Part shown: positions 7,477-15,512 of the stretch, in pieces
Layout of the letters: each line of letters begins with the position of its first letter
Position numbering within the stretch: position 1 is the first letter of the stretch
Source of the DNA: Stigmatella ashevillena
GTDB taxonomy: Bacteria; Myxococcota; Myxococcia; Myxococcales; Myxococcaceae
Assembly (NCBI RefSeq): GCF_028368975.1
Contig: NZ_JAQNDM010000002.1
Coordinates: 7,310,425-7,374,424, forward strand
Direction: 5' to 3'
DNA: 64,000 nucleotides
The notes under the pieces: model-generated
The model's input: only the letters and a program-made list of their open reading frames with translations
Databases searched by the model: none
What the model was told of the DNA's origin: nothing
Made by a program: the position numbers and the translations under genes

Positions 7477-9227
7477 AGGGGCCTGCGTTGCCCCCGGTGA
7501 AGTACGCCACCCTGCCGGAGATGCTCGAGGCCACGTCGCGCACGGCGTCTGGGCTCATCTTCGTGGATGCCTCCGAGCGCGAAGTCTCACTGTCCTGGTC
7601 CGAGGTGCACCGCCGGGCCCGGCAGACGGCCGCGGGACTGCAGCGCTTGGGGGTGAGGCCCGGGGATGCCGTGGCCATCCTCTTGCCGACGTCTCCGGGG
7701 TTCATGGATGCCTTCTTCGGTGTGGTGCTGGCTGGGGCCGTGCCCGTGCCGCTCTACCCGCCGGTGCGGTTGGGGCGCATGGAGGAGTACCACCGCGCCA
7801 CGGCCCGAATGCTGGAGGTCGCGGGCGCGGTGGTGGTGCTGACCGAGACGCGGTTGAAGCTGCTGCTGGGGGCATCGGTGGAGGCGGCGCGTCCGAGGTT
7901 CGGTTGCCGGACGGTGGAGGAGGTCTCTCGCGGGGACGGGGCGCTGGCCGTGGTCGTCTCTGCCCAGTCGCCGGGCCTCATCCAGTTCTCCTCGGGGTCG
8001 ACCGTGGCGCCCAAGCCGGTGGTCCTCACCCACGCGGCATTGATGGCGCAGTTGGCTGCGCTCGAGGCCTCCATTCCACCGCCACCGGAGGGGGCCGTGG
8101 GGGTCTCGTGGTTGCCGCTGTACCACGACATGGGGCTCATCGGCTGTTTGCTCTCGGCGCTGTATTACCCAGGCAACCTGGTCCTGTTGCCACCGGAGGT
8201 CTTTCTGGCGCGGCCCGCGCTGTGGTTGAGGGCCCTTTCCCGCCACAAAGGGTTCGTTTCTCCCGCGCCCAACTTCGCCTACGGCTTGTGCCTCAAGCGG
8301 GTGAAGGATGAGGAGCTGGAGGGGGTGGACCTGTCGGGCTGGAAGCATGCGCTCAATGGGGCGGAGCCTGTCTCCGCGGCGACGCTGCGCCGCTTCGTCT
8401 CACGCTTCGCCCGCCATGGCTTCTCCGCGGAGGCGCTGCGGCCAGTCTATGGTTTGTCCGAGGCGGCTCTGGCCGTCACCTTCCCGCCCAGCGGAAGAGG
8501 GCTGTGCTCCCGAAGCGTGGACGCGGACGTGCTGGCCCGGGAGGGCCGTGCGGTCGGCGGCGAGCGCGAGCTGGTGTCCGTGGGCAGTCCCATCCCGGGG
8601 TTCGAGGTGGCGATCCGGAATGCACTCGGCATCGAGCTGCCCGAGTTGAGAACGGGGCGTGTCCATGCACGGGGGCCTTCTTTAATGAAGGGGTACCACG
8701 GGGATGGAGAGGCCACCGCGCGGGCCCTGGGCGCCGATGGGTGGTTGGACACCGGTGACGAGGGGTTCGTGGCGGAGGGCGAGCTGTACCTCACCGGCCG
8801 GGCGAAGGATCTGGTCATCATCCGGGGCGCCAACCATGCGCCTCAAGCTTTCGAGGAGTGCGTGCAGACCGTGGAAGGGGTGCGCGCGGGCTGTGCGGTG
8901 GCGCTCGGCTTCACCCCTGAGGGCAGTGAGGACGAGGGATTGCTCATCCTCGCGGAGCGCGCGGGCCCGCCCGAAGACGATGGAGGGGTGGAGGCTCAGG
9001 TGAGCGCTGCGATCGTGCAGAGCACGGGAATCCGGCCGCACACGGTGCGCCTGTTGAAGCCTGGGACGTTGCCGCGCACCTCCAGCGGCAAGCTGCGCCG
9101 GGGAGAGGCGTTGCGGCAGTTTCTTGCCGGGGAGCTGGTGCCCCCGAAGAGGGTGGGGGCGGTGAACATCATGGTGGAGATGGCGAAGGGCGCATGGGCC
9201 CTGGCCCGGACGGAGCGGGAGGGATGA
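7473..9227 (+). CDS. Fatty acyl-AMP ligase (FAAL-type adenylate-forming enzyme)
   Basis: The 584-residue ANL-superfamily enzyme has the P-loop FSSGSTVAPKPV (about residues 172-183), SWLPLYHDMGLIG typical of FAALs, NGAEPVS, YGLSEA, and the hinge aspartate region LYLTGRAKDLVIIRG. The C-terminal domain carries the LPRTSSGKLRR lysine loop. SWLPLYHDMGL is the FAAL hallmark that separates them from CoA ligases. It would activate a fatty acid as acyl-AMP and load it on the ACP encoded just upstream. ATGA overlaps join it to both neighbours. Confidence 0.9.
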   Translation: MKGPALPPVKYATLPEMLEATSRTASGLIFVDASEREVSLSWSEVHRRARQTAAGLQRLGVRPGDAVAILLPTSPGFMDAFFGVVLAGAVPVPLYPPVRLGRMEEYHRATARMLEVAGAVVVLTETRLKLLLGASVEAARPRFGCRTVEEVSRGDGALAVVVSAQSPGLIQFSSGSTVAPKPVVLTHAALMAQLAALEASIPPPPEGAVGVSWLPLYHDMGLIGCLLSALYYPGNLVLLPPEVFLARPALWLRALSRHKGFVSPAPNFAYGLCLKRVKDEELEGVDLSGWKHALNGAEPVSAATLRRFVSRFARHGFSAEALRPVYGLSEAALAVTFPPSGRGLCSRSVDADVLAREGRAVGGERELVSVGSPIPGFEVAIRNALGIELPELRTGRVHARGPSLMKGYHGDGEATARALGADGWLDTGDEGFVAEGELYLTGRAKDLVIIRGANHAPQAFEECVQTVEGVRAGCAVALGFTPEGSEDEGLLILAERAGPPEDDGGVEAQVSAAIVQSTGIRPHTVRLLKPGTLPRTSSGKLRRGEALRQFLAGELVPPKRVGAVNIMVEMAKGAWALARTEREG

Positions 9228-10318
9228 GGACCTATGACGTCGCCATCGCCGGAGGGGGACCTGCGGGGCTGGCGGTGGCCATCACCGCGGCCCAACGGGG
9301 ATTGGCCACGGTGGTGCTGGAGCGGGCCTCTTTGCCCGTGGACAAGGCCTGTGGTGAGGGGTTGATGCCCGCGGGGCTGGAGGTGCTGGAGCGGTTGGGC
9401 GCGCGGGCCCTGCTGGATGACAGTGGGTGTTCCCCCTTCGTGGGCATCCGCTATGTCCAGGAAGATGGCAGCACGGCGGAGGGGTTGTTGCCCGCGCCTG
9501 GGGGGTTGGGTGTGCGGCGGGTGTCGCTGGTCTCTGCCCTGGGCGAGCGTGCCCGCGCGGTAGGGGTGGAACTTCGTGAACGGACCGTGGTGCAGAGCCA
9601 TCGGCGCACGGGGACGGGCCTGGAGTTGGAGACCTCCGAGGGGGCCGTCTCGGCACGCTTCCTCGTGGCGGCGGATGGGTTGGGCTCTCCCTTGCGGCGC
9701 GCGGAAGGGTTGGAGGTGGAGGTGACGGGGGCCCGGCGCTTCGGGTTGCGCCAGCATTTCAAGGTGGCGCCGTGGACGCCCTTCGTGGAGGTGCATTTCG
9801 CCTCGGGCGTGGAGGCTTATGTGACGCCCGCGGGGCCGGGGCGGGTAGGGCTGGCGTTCCTGTGGGAGAATGGCTCGCTGGAGCACGTCTCCTTCGAGGG
9901 GTTGCTCGCGCGCTTTCCCACGCTGGTTGAAAGGCTTGGCTCCGCGGAGCCGGACTCGAAGGCCCGAGGCGCGGGGCCGCTGGAACGCTTGGCACGGGCG
10001 CGGGTGGCGGACCGCTTCGCCCTGGTGGGCGATGCGGCGGGCTACGTGGATGCGGTGACAGGAGAGGGGCTTTCCCTGGCCTTCACCTGCGCGGAGGCGT
10101 TGGGTCAGCTTCTGCCGGAGGCGTTGGTGAAGGGGGCTGCGCGTGACACGCTCCTTCCCTACGAGCGCACCTTTCAGCGCACCTTTCGTAAGTATGCATG
10201 GATGGCGAAGGCGCTGCTGGTGCTCGCGCGGCGCCCCCGCTTGCGTCGGCCCGTGGTGCGTGGACTTGGCCGCTCGCCGAGGTTGTTCGAGCACATTCTC
10301 GGCTTCGCCTTGAAATAG
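9224..10318 (+). CDS. FAD-dependent oxidoreductase (geranylgeranyl reductase/hydroxylase-like)
   Basis: The 364-residue flavoprotein has an N-terminal Rossmann FAD motif GGGPAGLA (about residues 10-17), a CGEGLMP segment typical of geranylgeranyl-reductase-like enzymes, and the second FAD motif GDAAGYVDAVTGEGLSLAF near residue 265. Its start overlaps the ligase stop (ATGA). In the Streptomyces srs pathway the third gene is a flavoprotein hydroxylase that oxidises the alkylresorcinol. A ring hydroxylation or acyl-chain reduction is therefore expected, but substrate and direction cannot be read. It ends the operon and converges on dprE2. Confidence 0.85.
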   Translation: MRTYDVAIAGGGPAGLAVAITAAQRGLATVVLERASLPVDKACGEGLMPAGLEVLERLGARALLDDSGCSPFVGIRYVQEDGSTAEGLLPAPGGLGVRRVSLVSALGERARAVGVELRERTVVQSHRRTGTGLELETSEGAVSARFLVAADGLGSPLRRAEGLEVEVTGARRFGLRQHFKVAPWTPFVEVHFASGVEAYVTPAGPGRVGLAFLWENGSLEHVSFEGLLARFPTLVERLGSAEPDSKARGAGPLERLARARVADRFALVGDAAGYVDAVTGEGLSLAFTCAEALGQLLPEALVKGAARDTLLPYERTFQRTFRKYAWMAKALLVLARRPRLRRPVVRGLGRSPRLFEHILGFALK

Positions 10319-10351
10319 GGAGCGGCCTGCTTCAGGGCCTGTCGGCGGGGC

Positions 10352-11089
10352 TTACAGCTTCATCCGCTTGAAGATCCCTTCGGGGATGGTGCGCACAATG
10401 AGCATGATGATGGCCCAGAAGCCCGGGACATAGACCTCGTTCTTGCGCCCATCCGCTGCGCGGAGGATTCCGCGGGCCACCTGCTCTGGCGTGGCGAACA
10501 GCTTGTTCTTCGCCACGTGCGCCGTCATGGGCGTGTCGACGAAGCCGGGCTTCACCGTCACGACCGCCACCCCGGAGGAGGCCAGCCGGTTGCGCAGCCC
10601 CTGCAGGAAGACGGTCAGCGCGCCTTTGGAGGCGCCGTACACGTAGTTGCTCTGTCGGCCCCGGTCTCCCGCCACCGAGGAGATGACCACCAGCGTGCCG
10701 GATTTCTGGGCTTCGAAGCGGTTGCCCAGCACCGTCAGCAGCGAGGCTGCGCTCAGGAAATTGGTGCGCAGCACCTTCTCCGCCTCCGTCCAGGAGCGCT
10801 CACAGGCCTTCTGCTCGCCGAGCACGCCGTGGGCGATGAGTGCGCTGTCCAGCCCTCCGAGGGCCTGCGCCGCGCGCTCCACCAGCGATTCGTGCGCGGC
10901 GGTGTCATCCAAGTCCAGCGACTGCTGTTCCACCTTGGAGGCTCCGCGGGTAGCCGCGTCCTTCGCCACGGCATCGAGGTTCGCGGCGTTGCGGCCCACG
11001 AGGTACAGCGCGGCCCCTCGCGCGGCGAGCAGCCGCACCGTGGCCTGGGCGATGGCGCTCGTGGCGCCGAGGATGAGGACCTTCTTCAT
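10352..11089 (-). CDS. dprE2: DprE2-like short-chain dehydrogenase (decaprenylphosphoryl-ribose 2-epimerase subunit)
   Basis: The 245-residue SDR has the nucleotide site VLILGATSAIAQA, NFLSAASL, and catalytic SSVAGDRG plus YVYGASKGAL. The hydrophobic C-terminal tail (FWAIIMLIVRTIPEGIF) is typical of DprE2 rather than soluble SDRs and suggests membrane association. DprE2 reduces the 2-keto intermediate made by DprE1, giving polyprenylphosphoryl-D-arabinose. It lies 41 bp after dprE1 and is the last gene of the operon. ATG 11089 gives the family length but has no clear ribosome-binding site. Confidence 0.85.
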   Translation of the reverse strand: MKKVLILGATSAIAQATVRLLAARGAALYLVGRNAANLDAVAKDAATRGASKVEQQSLDLDDTAAHESLVERAAQALGGLDSALIAHGVLGEQKACERSWTEAEKVLRTNFLSAASLLTVLGNRFEAQKSGTLVVISSVAGDRGRQSNYVYGASKGALTVFLQGLRNRLASSGVAVVTVKPGFVDTPMTAHVAKNKLFATPEQVARGILRAADGRKNEVYVPGFWAIIMLIVRTIPEGIFKRMKL

Positions 11090-11130
11090 AGGGAGGGATG
11101 CTCGGGGTGGCTCTGTGGGGGAGGCGGTTC

Positions 11131-12450
11131 CTACGGATTCATGCGGCGCCAGAAGGAGGAGGAGAAGGCGGGATCGATGTAAGACTTGAAGCGTTCGAGC
11201 TGGGGGAAGTAGGCGGCGAAGTTCTCCGGGCTCATCCCCGCATCCTTGGCCGGGTACACCGCGCCTCCTGCCTGGCGGGTCAGCCGGTCCAGCTCCGCCA
11301 CGAGCTTCATCGTCCGGTCGCCCCGGTTGGCGAAGTCCAGGGCTAGGGTGACTCCAGGCCGCGGGAACGACATCCATCCGGGGGAGGAGATGTCTCCGAA
11401 CGTCTTCAGCACGGTCAGCGGGCTGGGAACATCCCGTGCGCTGCGCTCCATGATTTCCCGCAGAGCGTCTCGCGCGGTGGAGAAGGGCACCACACATTGG
11501 AACTGGAAGAAGCCCTTCCGCCCGTAGACGCGGTTCCAGCGGTGCACCTTGTCCAGCGGGTAGAAGAAGGGGTCATAGTGCTGGAGGCGCGGACCTCGCC
11601 GCAGGAGGTTTGCCCGGTAGAAGAACCAGTTGAAGGTGGCCACCGACAGCCAGTTGAGGCTGATGCCGGGCAGGTTGAAGGGCACTGCCAGCGCCGAGCC
11701 ATGGCTCAGGTGGCTCCTCACCAGCGGCAGCCCATCGAAGCGGGGCGGGGCGAAGTTGCCACGGAAGAAGAGCCCCCGGCCCAGCCTGCGGCCCAGCGCC
11801 AGGCTGTCCACCCAGGCCACGGTCAGCTCGGCGTCCTGCTCCGACTCGCGGGAAATCTTGAAGAAGTCCTCGAGGTCCGCCATCGGCACCGTCTCCGTGA
11901 TGACGAACGGATTGTGGATGGGGCGCATCTGCACGTCGGCCCAGAGGATGAGGCCCGTGAGCCCCAGGCCTCCAATGGTGGCCTCGTACCAGTCCGGATT
12001 CTCTTCTGGCGAGCACACCTTCCGGCTGCCATCCGAGCGCAGCAACTCGAACCGGCGCACGTACCGCCCGAAGGTGCCGGCACGGTGGTGGTTCTTGCCG
12101 TGCACGTCATTGGCGATGGCGCCCCCGATGCTGACGAACTTGGTGCCCGGGGTGACGGGCAGGAACCAGCCCCGGGGCACCGTCAGCTTCAGCAGTGTCT
12201 CCAGCGTGGTGCCCGCCTCGCAGCGCACCACCCCCGTGGCCGCGTCGAAGTCCAACAGCCGGTCCAGCCCATGGGTGGTGAGCAGCGTGCCGTTCTCGTT
12301 GAGGCACGAGTCTCCATAGCTGCGCCCCTGCCCGTAGGGCAGCAGCGAGGCTCCCGCGGTGGGAATCGAGTCCGTCTGCCAAGCGAGCGCGTGCGTGGTC
12401 TGCCGCGTGGCGAGTGGAAAGCGTCCCCAGGACTGAAGATCGTTCGTCAT
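11131..12450 (-). CDS. dprE1: DprE1-like FAD-dependent oxidase (decaprenylphosphoryl-ribose oxidase)
   Basis: The 439-residue protein matches the length and motifs of the VAO-type FAD enzyme DprE1: YGQGRSYGD near residue 39, PGTKFVSIGGAIANDVHGKNHH in the FAD domain, GTFGRYV, and the C-terminal GRKGFFQFQCVVP and LDFANRGDRT. DprE1 oxidises the 2-OH of polyprenylphosphoryl-ribose and works with DprE2. It starts 13 bp after the HAD-UbiA gene and precedes dprE2, so donor synthesis is encoded as one unit. Best known from mycobacterial arabinan synthesis; it also occurs in some Gram-negatives. Confidence 0.88.
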   Translation of the reverse strand: MTNDLQSWGRFPLATRQTTHALAWQTDSIPTAGASLLPYGQGRSYGDSCLNENGTLLTTHGLDRLLDFDAATGVVRCEAGTTLETLLKLTVPRGWFLPVTPGTKFVSIGGAIANDVHGKNHHRAGTFGRYVRRFELLRSDGSRKVCSPEENPDWYEATIGGLGLTGLILWADVQMRPIHNPFVITETVPMADLEDFFKISRESEQDAELTVAWVDSLALGRRLGRGLFFRGNFAPPRFDGLPLVRSHLSHGSALAVPFNLPGISLNWLSVATFNWFFYRANLLRRGPRLQHYDPFFYPLDKVHRWNRVYGRKGFFQFQCVVPFSTARDALREIMERSARDVPSPLTVLKTFGDISSPGWMSFPRPGVTLALDFANRGDRTMKLVAELDRLTRQAGGAVYPAKDAGMSPENFAAYFPQLERFKSYIDPAFSSSFWRRMNP

Positions 12451-12463
12451 CTCCGCATCCCTT

Positions 12464-13996
12464 TCAAGCGGCTGCCATCAACACCAGCACCGCCACCAGA
12501 CCCACCCCGTAGCTCACCTTGTCTCGCAGTGCAAAGACGAGGGGGTCCTCGTTCACCTGGCCCCGGTGGGCCAGCAGCCACACCCGGCTCACCCAGTACA
12601 TCATCACAGGGCACAGCAGCCACAGTCGCTCGTGGGCGTCGTAGAGGACCGTGACCTCCTTGCTGGTGATGTACAGGGCCAGCACCAGCACGGAGATATA
12701 GCCCGAGGCCACGCCCAGGCTGGCCAGCAGCTCGTAATCGCTGGCCAGGTAGCCCCGGCCCGGGGCCGCCTCCGCGTTGGACAGCCGCAGCCGGCGCACC
12801 TCGGACAGCCGCTTCACCAGCGCCAGCGACAGGAACAGGAACATGGAGAAGGTGAAGAGCCAGCTCGAGGTGGGAATGCCCACCGCCAACGAGCCGCCGA
12901 AGATGCGCACCGTGTACAGGCTCGCCAGCACCAGGACGTCCAGCACCATCACCTGTTTGAGGTACAGCGAGTAGGCGAGTGTCACCGCGTAGTACGTGGC
13001 CAGGAGCGCCGCGAAGGAGGGCGGCAGGAACATCGCCACGCCGAAGCCGGCCGTGAGCAGCACGGGGGCGAGCACCGCCCCGGTTCGCACGGGAAGATCT
13101 CCCGAGGCGAAGGGCCGGCGGCGCTTGGAGGGGTGCTGCCGGTCCGCGTCCAGATCCAGCAAGTCGTTCAGCATGTAGACGCTGGAGGCACACAGGCTGA
13201 AGGCCACGAACCCCAGCCCCGCCTGCACCAGCAGCCGGGAATCCAGCACCTTGTGGGCCGCCAGCATTGGAATGAAGACGAGGACGTTCTTGGCCCACTG
13301 GTGAATGCGCAGCGCCTTCACCCAGGCGCGCACACCCACGCGCGGGCGCTCGAAGATGCGCACCTCGCCCCGGCCGAGCGCCCTCACCCGGCGCTCCAGT
13401 CCGGAGGGGCCGTGGACCACCACCGCCCTGCGCGCTTCGCGCCACAGCGTCAGATCCACCTCGCCGTCTCCCGCATAATCAAAGGAGGGGTGCTCTCGCT
13501 TGAGCCGCTCCAGCTTGTGCGCGCCCGAGAGGTTCACCTTCCCGTCGCTGGCGTACACTTCGGAGAAGAGGCCCAGGTGGGAGGCCACGGCCTCGGCGAT
13601 GGTCTGGTCCGCCGCGGTGGCCAGCACGAGCTTGCGTCCTCGTGCCTGCTCTTCCTTGAGAAAGGCCAGCAGCGGCTCACTGTAGGGCAGGCGCGTCACA
13701 TCCAGGCTCACCCGCCGGCCCACCTCCGCCTTGAAGAAGGCTTTCCCCCGGAGCATCCACACGGCCGCCAGCAGCAGCAGCAAGGGGTTGCGCTTGAACA
13801 GCACCAGGAGGCTCTCGTGCAGCGTGTCCGTGCGCACCAGTGTCCCGTCCAGGTCAACGGCCAGGGGGGGCTCAGAGGAGGGGAACTCGATGGGGGAGGA
13901 CGTCTGCACGGCGCGTGAAGGTAATACAGCGGAGGGCCCATTGCGTGGCCCGTGATGGGGGAGTTGCCCGCCGGGGAACCGGCCGGATGCCGTCAC
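12464..13996 (-). CDS. HAD phosphatase-UbiA prenyltransferase fusion (polyprenyl-phosphate phosphoribosyltransferase type)
   Basis: The 510-residue fusion begins with a HAD hydrolase domain (LAVDLDGTLVRTD, nucleophile Asp48, acid Asp50; to about residue 205). A UbiA-type membrane domain follows, with NDLLDLDADRQHPSKRRRPFASG as the first Asp-rich motif and about eight helices. Next to dprE1/dprE2, the UbiA part is best explained as the enzyme joining PRPP to polyprenyl phosphate (Rv3806c type). The HAD part could then remove the 5-phosphate, a job done by a separate phosphatase in mycobacteria (inference). The ATG overlaps the methyltransferase stop (ATGA). About 40 residues precede the HAD domain, so a later start is possible. 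Confidence 0.82.
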   Translation of the reverse strand: MTASGRFPGGQLPHHGPRNGPSAVLPSRAVQTSSPIEFPSSEPPLAVDLDGTLVRTDTLHESLLVLFKRNPLLLLLAAVWMLRGKAFFKAEVGRRVSLDVTRLPYSEPLLAFLKEEQARGRKLVLATAADQTIAEAVASHLGLFSEVYASDGKVNLSGAHKLERLKREHPSFDYAGDGEVDLTLWREARRAVVVHGPSGLERRVRALGRGEVRIFERPRVGVRAWVKALRIHQWAKNVLVFIPMLAAHKVLDSRLLVQAGLGFVAFSLCASSVYMLNDLLDLDADRQHPSKRRRPFASGDLPVRTGAVLAPVLLTAGFGVAMFLPPSFAALLATYYAVTLAYSLYLKQVMVLDVLVLASLYTVRIFGGSLAVGIPTSSWLFTFSMFLFLSLALVKRLSEVRRLRLSNAEAAPGRGYLASDYELLASLGVASGYISVLVLALYITSKEVTVLYDAHERLWLLCPVMMYWVSRVWLLAHRGQVNEDPLVFALRDKVSYGVGLVAVLVLMAAA

Positions 13997-15039
13997 TCCG
14001 GCCGGGCGAGGATGAGCGTTTGCAAGGGCAGGTGGCGCACGGGCTGGGTCTTGGTGATGCGGAAGCCCGCGTCGCTCAGGAAGCCCTCCATCTCGGCGGG
14101 CGAGTAGGCCGTGGCCCGCGAGGTGAGGAAATAGTGCAGGCCGATGAGGGCGGCAGAGCTCGGCGGGCCTTCGGCGTCCTCGCTCAGGTATTCCAGGACG
14201 GCCAGCGTGCCCCGGGGGGCCAGCGCGGCGCGCACCCGGCGCAGCAGGGCCACGTTCTGGGCGGGCGACAGGTGGTGCATCACCTGGAAGACGAGCACCC
14301 CATCATAGGGGCCGCCCAACTCGGCGGTGAGCAGGTTGCCTTCCTGGTGCTCCACCACGTGGGACAGGCCCGCCGAGGCGATGATCTCCCGGCCCACCCG
14401 CACGCTGCCTTCCAGGTCCAGCACCGTGGCCTTCAGCCCCCGGTGACGCTGGCACAGCTCCGCCGAGAACCAGCCGTGGGCACCCCCCAAGTCCAGGATG
14501 TGCCGGGCGCCCCGGGGCAGGGAAATGGCGGAGGCCACCTCGGGGGCTGACAGCAGCGCCAACTGGTGCATGCCGTGGATGTAGTCCCGCCAGCGCCGGT
14601 CCTCGGGGTCGAAGCCGTGAATCTCCACCGGTTGCCCGGAGCGCACCACGCTCTCGAGCTGCCCCCACCAGTCCCATTGGGCGTAGTTGAACTCCAGGAA
14701 GCCGCCCATGTACCGGGGCGAGCGCGGGTCCAGCCAGCGCCGGGACCGGCTGTCGAGCTGGTAGCGGCCGCGCTTGCGCGTGACTGCCTCGCACGACACC
14801 AGGGCCTCCAGCAGCGCGCGCGTCCCCGCGGGGGACAGCTTCAGCCGCTCGGCGAGGGCCTCGGCCGTGGTGGGCCCCTCCGCGAGCGCCGCGTACACCC
14901 CCAGCCGCACCCCGGCCATGAGCGTGCGCGCGGCCATCATCCCGAAGAAGGACTGCACCACGGGCCGAGGGGCCAGGTTGAGCCAGTCCGCCACGCGTTC
15001 CAGCAGGTTGTCCGCCTTGAAGCCCAGCTGCATCCGCAT
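13993..15039 (-). CDS. SAM-dependent O-methyltransferase (acetylserotonin/hydroxyneurosporene OMT-like)
   Basis: The 348-residue protein has an N-terminal winged-helix dimerisation domain (MAARTLMAGVRLGVYAALAEGPTTAEALAERL) and a class I SAM domain with motif I ILDLGGAHGWFSAEL near residue 182, and FQVMHHLSP and LAVLEYL later. This two-domain form is typical of small-molecule O-methyltransferases. It begins immediately after the stop of the MYXO-CTERM-like gene and overlaps the HAD-UbiA start. Its target is unknown; methylation of a sugar or lipid made by the operon is possible. Confidence 0.82.
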   Translation of the reverse strand: MRMQLGFKADNLLERVADWLNLAPRPVVQSFFGMMAARTLMAGVRLGVYAALAEGPTTAEALAERLKLSPAGTRALLEALVSCEAVTRKRGRYQLDSRSRRWLDPRSPRYMGGFLEFNYAQWDWWGQLESVVRSGQPVEIHGFDPEDRRWRDYIHGMHQLALLSAPEVASAISLPRGARHILDLGGAHGWFSAELCQRHRGLKATVLDLEGSVRVGREIIASAGLSHVVEHQEGNLLTAELGGPYDGVLVFQVMHHLSPAQNVALLRRVRAALAPRGTLAVLEYLSEDAEGPPSSAALIGLHYFLTSRATAYSPAEMEGFLSDAGFRITKTQPVRHLPLQTLILARPE

Positions 15040-15405
15040 CTACCCCTTCCGGCGCCTGAGCGCCGCCAACCCCAGTCCCGTCAGCATCAATGCGGCTTCG
15101 GGCCCCAGCAGGCACCCCACGCGCTCCGCCTCGCGAATGCCGGTGTACTGGCACTTGCCCTGCTGGCACCGGAAGCGGGGCGAGCAGTCGGTGCTGCTGT
15201 GGCAGTTGATGACGACCCGTCCCACCCCGTCCTCACCCTCGGGGTTGTCGCGATCGGCTCCCCCTTCGCCCACCGAGGCATCCGGGGTGGGTGCGACTTC
15301 CCCCCCGTCTATCCCACCATCGTCGGCATGGCCCGGGAGCGGCAGGGCAAGGCCCAGACACCACAGGAGAAGCCACGGGCCGGGACGGAGGAACGAGCGA
15401 ATCAC
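15040..15405 (-). CDS. Small secreted protein with MYXO-CTERM-like sorting tail
   Basis: The 121-residue precursor starts at GTG 15405. It has a signal peptide (to about residue 27), an acidic Asp/Gly/Glu spacer, a small Cys module (INCHSSTDCSPRFRCQQGKC) and a tripartite C-terminus: Gly-Cys, a hydrophobic helix, then ALRRRKG. The GC-helix-Arg cluster arrangement matches the MYXO-CTERM class of myxobacterial surface sorting signals, though it is more divergent than usual. It is the first gene of the arabinose-donor operon, its stop abutting the methyltransferase start. No function is recognised for the body. Confidence 0.72.
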   Translation of the reverse strand: MIRSFLRPGPWLLLWCLGLALPLPGHADDGGIDGGEVAPTPDASVGEGGADRDNPEGEDGVGRVVINCHSSTDCSPRFRCQQGKCQYTGIREAERVGCLLGPEAALMLTGLGLAALRRRKG

Positions 15406-15512
15406 GGGGGCGAGACCCTACCCGCCTCTTGGGCCGGATGCACCCTCCTCCTCTTGGGGGGACCAACAGTTTCCTGATCCTGTCGCCGGCTTTTGCTAGG
15501 TTACTCCCCCCG

